Assembly: GCA_017939945.1 (NCBI GenBank)
Contig: JAGAZS010000320.1
Coordinates: forward strand, 1-6,342
Direction: 5' to 3'
DNA from: Schwartzia sp. (in: firmicutes)
GTDB lineage: Bacteria; Bacillota; Negativicutes; Selenomonadales; Selenomonadaceae
Length of the DNA stretch: 6,342 nt
Position 1 is the stretch's first letter; each line of letters starts with the position of its first letter. Below the pieces are notes generated by a model. It did not search any database. It saw only the letters and a program-made list of their open reading frames with translations, and was not told where the DNA came from. Below are positions 4,858 to 6,342 of the stretch, piece by piece. A program made the position numbers and the translations under genes.

Positions 4858-6012
4858 TCACTCTCCATGAATTTTTTTCCAGTCGGAAAATTTATCGAAT
4901 GTCTCTGCAAAATGATCGGCAATATCGCGTGCCGCGTAAGGCTTCTTCATCTTGTGCGCCGCTGCGCGCATCGACGTAAGCTCCTCCTCTGACGAAAGCA
5001 GCCGCAAAATCGCCTTTGCCAACTTTCCCTCGGAATTCGCCCAGACTGCCGCGCCCTTTCGTGCAATATAGACGGCGTTTTCCGTCTCCGGTCCGGGAAT
5101 CGGATCGTGCAAAAGCATCGGCAACTCAGCGGAAAGCGCTTCGCTGATTGTGAGCGCTCCCGGTTTTGTAATGATAAAATCCGAGACCGCCATGAACTCG
5201 CGAACACGCGCCGAATAACCCCAAACGAGAATCGCATGGTGCGACGACTTTGCCATCTTCTCGACTCGCAGACGAAGCTTTTCGTTTTTGCCCGCCACTA
5301 CGAGAATCTGAATTGGAATCTCCACATTCTCCAACGCGCACAGCGCTGCGTCAAGGCCGCCTATTCCGAGACCGCCCCCCATCAAAAGCACCGTTTTTCT
5401 TTCCGGTGAAAGGCCGAGACTTTCAAGGATTACCTCCCGATCCTCCCGCTGGTGAAACTTCGACGTAACGGGGATTCCCGTCACAAAGACTTTTTCCGGT
5501 TGCACCCTCGCCGCAATTAAGTCAGTTTTCATTTCCTCCCGCGCAACGAAATAGCAGTCCGTGTTCGGATATATCCACATCTGATGCACTGAATAATCGG
5601 TGATGACCGTCGCATATAAAAACTCTTTCGGATGACGTTTTTTTCTCCAAGAAGCCGCCCCTGCGGGGAACGGATGTGTGCAAATCACAGCTTCCGGGCG
5701 ATACTTTTTGACGAGCGCCGCAATATCCCGCGCCGTAAAAGCAGAAATCAGACTCTGCACGGAAAGGCCGCCGGAACGTCCGCCAGTAAACCGATACATC
5801 AGCTCATACAAGTTCGGAATGAAACGCAGCATAAAAAGATAGCACGCCTTCATAAAAGCCGTCGCCCACGAGACGCGCCACATCGTGAAATCCTCCGTAT
5901 GTATCTGCGCATCGGGATATTTTATTTTCAGCGCGTCCGCTACCGCCTCTGCAGCCTTGATATGCCCAGAGCCAATGGACGCCGCTATGATCAGGACATG
6001 CTTCTCCCGCAT
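4858..6012 (-). CDS. GT28 glycosyltransferase, MGDG synthase/UgtP family
   Basis: The family transfers a sugar from UDP-sugar (or a similar donor) to diacylglycerol at the inner face of the membrane, making glycolipids. Donor and product here are not settled by sequence. The 384 residues show the MGDG-synthase N-terminal domain with GSGHIKAAEAV (14-24), a hydrophobic and aromatic stretch (about 49-73) that may touch the membrane, THPFP (112-116) and TDYSVHQMW (138-146). The C-terminal GT-B half has MGGGLG (211-216) and the nucleotide-sugar site TKPGALTISEAL (282-293). The later acidic loop reads PGPETEN (306-312), where I recall PGQE-EN as usual. The frame opens at an ATG at 6027, but ATG 6012 is chosen because GGGAGGA lies 6 nt upstream and the predicted transcript starts near 6027. 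It has its own promoter; the zinc-ribbon gene follows after about 80 bp. Confidence 0.9.
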   Translation of the reverse strand: MREKHVLIIAASIGSGHIKAAEAVADALKIKYPDAQIHTEDFTMWRVSWATAFMKACYLFMLRFIPNLYELMYRFTGGRSGGLSVQSLISAFTARDIAALVKKYRPEAVICTHPFPAGAASWRKKRHPKEFLYATVITDYSVHQMWIYPNTDCYFVAREEMKTDLIAARVQPEKVFVTGIPVTSKFHQREDREVILESLGLSPERKTVLLMGGGLGIGGLDAALCALENVEIPIQILVVAGKNEKLRLRVEKMAKSSHHAILVWGYSARVREFMAVSDFIITKPGALTISEALSAELPMLLHDPIPGPETENAVYIARKGAAVWANSEGKLAKAILRLLSSEEELTSMRAAAHKMKKPYAARDIADHFAETFDKFSDWKKIHGE

Positions 6013-6018
6013 CGCCAA

Positions 6019-6025
6019 TCCTCCC
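6019..6025 (-). promoter_or_regulatory. Shine-Dalgarno of the glycosyltransferase gene
   Basis: GGGAGGA on the minus strand lies 6 nt upstream of ATG 6012. It lies within the first codons of the longer reading from ATG 6027, which argues against that start. Confidence 0.85.
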
Positions 6026-6033
6026 ATGCGTTT

Positions 6034-6063
6034 ATTTTAGCACAATCGCCAGACGTGTGGCAA
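6034..6063 (-). promoter_or_regulatory. Extended -10 promoter for the glycosyltransferase gene
   Basis: On the minus strand, -35 TTGCCA (6058-6063), an 18-bp spacer and -10 TAAAAT (6034-6039) preceded by TGC, an extended -10. Initiation is expected near 6027, giving a leader of only about 15 nt. Confidence 0.65.
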
Positions 6064-6084
6064 TCGAGAGGAGCGACTGTCCGT

Positions 6085-6118
6085 AAAAATTTTGGGCGCG
6101 CCGTTCAGCACGCCCAAA
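6085..6118 (-). terminator. Strong intrinsic terminator after panE
   Basis: The minus strand has an 11-bp stem, TTTGGGCGTGC (6118-6108) against GCGCGCCCAAA (6101-6091), with one G-U pair and a 6-nt loop. ATTTTT follows. It starts 5 nt after the panE stop and insulates the glycosyltransferase promoter. Confidence 0.92.
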
Positions 6119-6123
6119 TCCGA

Positions 6124-6342
6124 TCACCGTATTCCTTTTTCCTTTCCCCAAGCGCTGATCTTGTCATAAAGCGGCGTCGGAACATGATATTCTTTTCCGA
6201 GGCGGGCAACCCGATGCACCAGCCCATCGAACTCCGATGGTCCTCCGCTCGCCACGTCACGTTGCATAGACGTTTTGAGATCCTTCGTGAAAGAATCCAT
6301 CAACTTCAAATTCACATCGACGAGCGGCTTCTCGAAACGGAT
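6124..6342 (-). CDS. panE: 2-dehydropantoate 2-reductase (C-terminal part, enters from right edge)
   Basis: PanE reduces ketopantoate to pantoate with NADPH in pantothenate and CoA synthesis. Only the last 72 residues are present, belonging to the helical ApbA/PanE C-terminal domain. The phrase SMQRDVASGGPSE places a serine exactly 12 residues before a glutamate, matching S244 and E256 of the E. coli enzyme, which contact substrate. It is followed by a typical ARLGKEYHVPTPLYDKI tail. The N-terminal Rossmann domain and catalytic lysine are outside the window. The frame is open to the window edge with no internal start needed. Paralogues in the ketopantoate-reductase superfamily act on other 2-oxo acids, so the exact substrate is probable, not proven. 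The gene ends at a strong terminator. Confidence 0.85.
   Translation of the reverse strand: MRFEKPLVDVNLKLMDSFTKDLKTSMQRDVASGGPSEFDGLVHRVARLGKEYHVPTPLYDKISAWGKEKGIR

Overview
The window is a compact stretch of bacterial chromosome with every gene on the minus strand, so transcription runs from right to left. Gene content, and the order divIC/ftsB, S1-domain protein, tilS, hpt, ftsH, match a conserved Bacillota block. Protein wording and the roughly 50% GC or slightly higher composition suggest a non-sporulating Negativicutes (Selenomonas-like) bacterium. That placement is an inference from remembered family sequences, not a computed result.

In transcription order: (1) The C-terminal 72 residues of a PanE-type ketopantoate reductase enter from the right edge and end at a strong intrinsic terminator. 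(2) A complete GT28 glycosyltransferase of the MGDG-synthase/UgtP family has its own extended -10 promoter and a very short leader. (3) A protein of about 358 residues is built from four zinc-ribbon modules with identical cysteine spacing. It is the only gene here whose function I do not recognise. (4) A DivIC/FtsB-type division protein has its own promoter. (5) A YabR-like S1-domain RNA-binding protein sits behind a consensus sigma-70 promoter and ahead of a terminator. (6) tilS and hpt are separated by one base and are probably translationally coupled. (7) ftsH leaves through the left edge after 185 codons. It has its own promoter and a leader of about 120 nt with a hairpin against the Shine-Dalgarno site.

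Functionally this is core housekeeping: tRNA-Ile lysidine formation, purine salvage, membrane protein quality control, division, RNA binding and glycolipid synthesis. Several starts are corrected from Shine-Dalgarno and promoter positions: TTG for ftsH, TTG for the S1 gene, and internal ATGs for hpt and the glycosyltransferase.

No RNA gene, mobile element, CRISPR array or obviously foreign segment was seen. No gap exceeds 170 bases. I see no convincing multi-gene novel system. The best candidate for something undescribed is the four-module zinc-ribbon protein.
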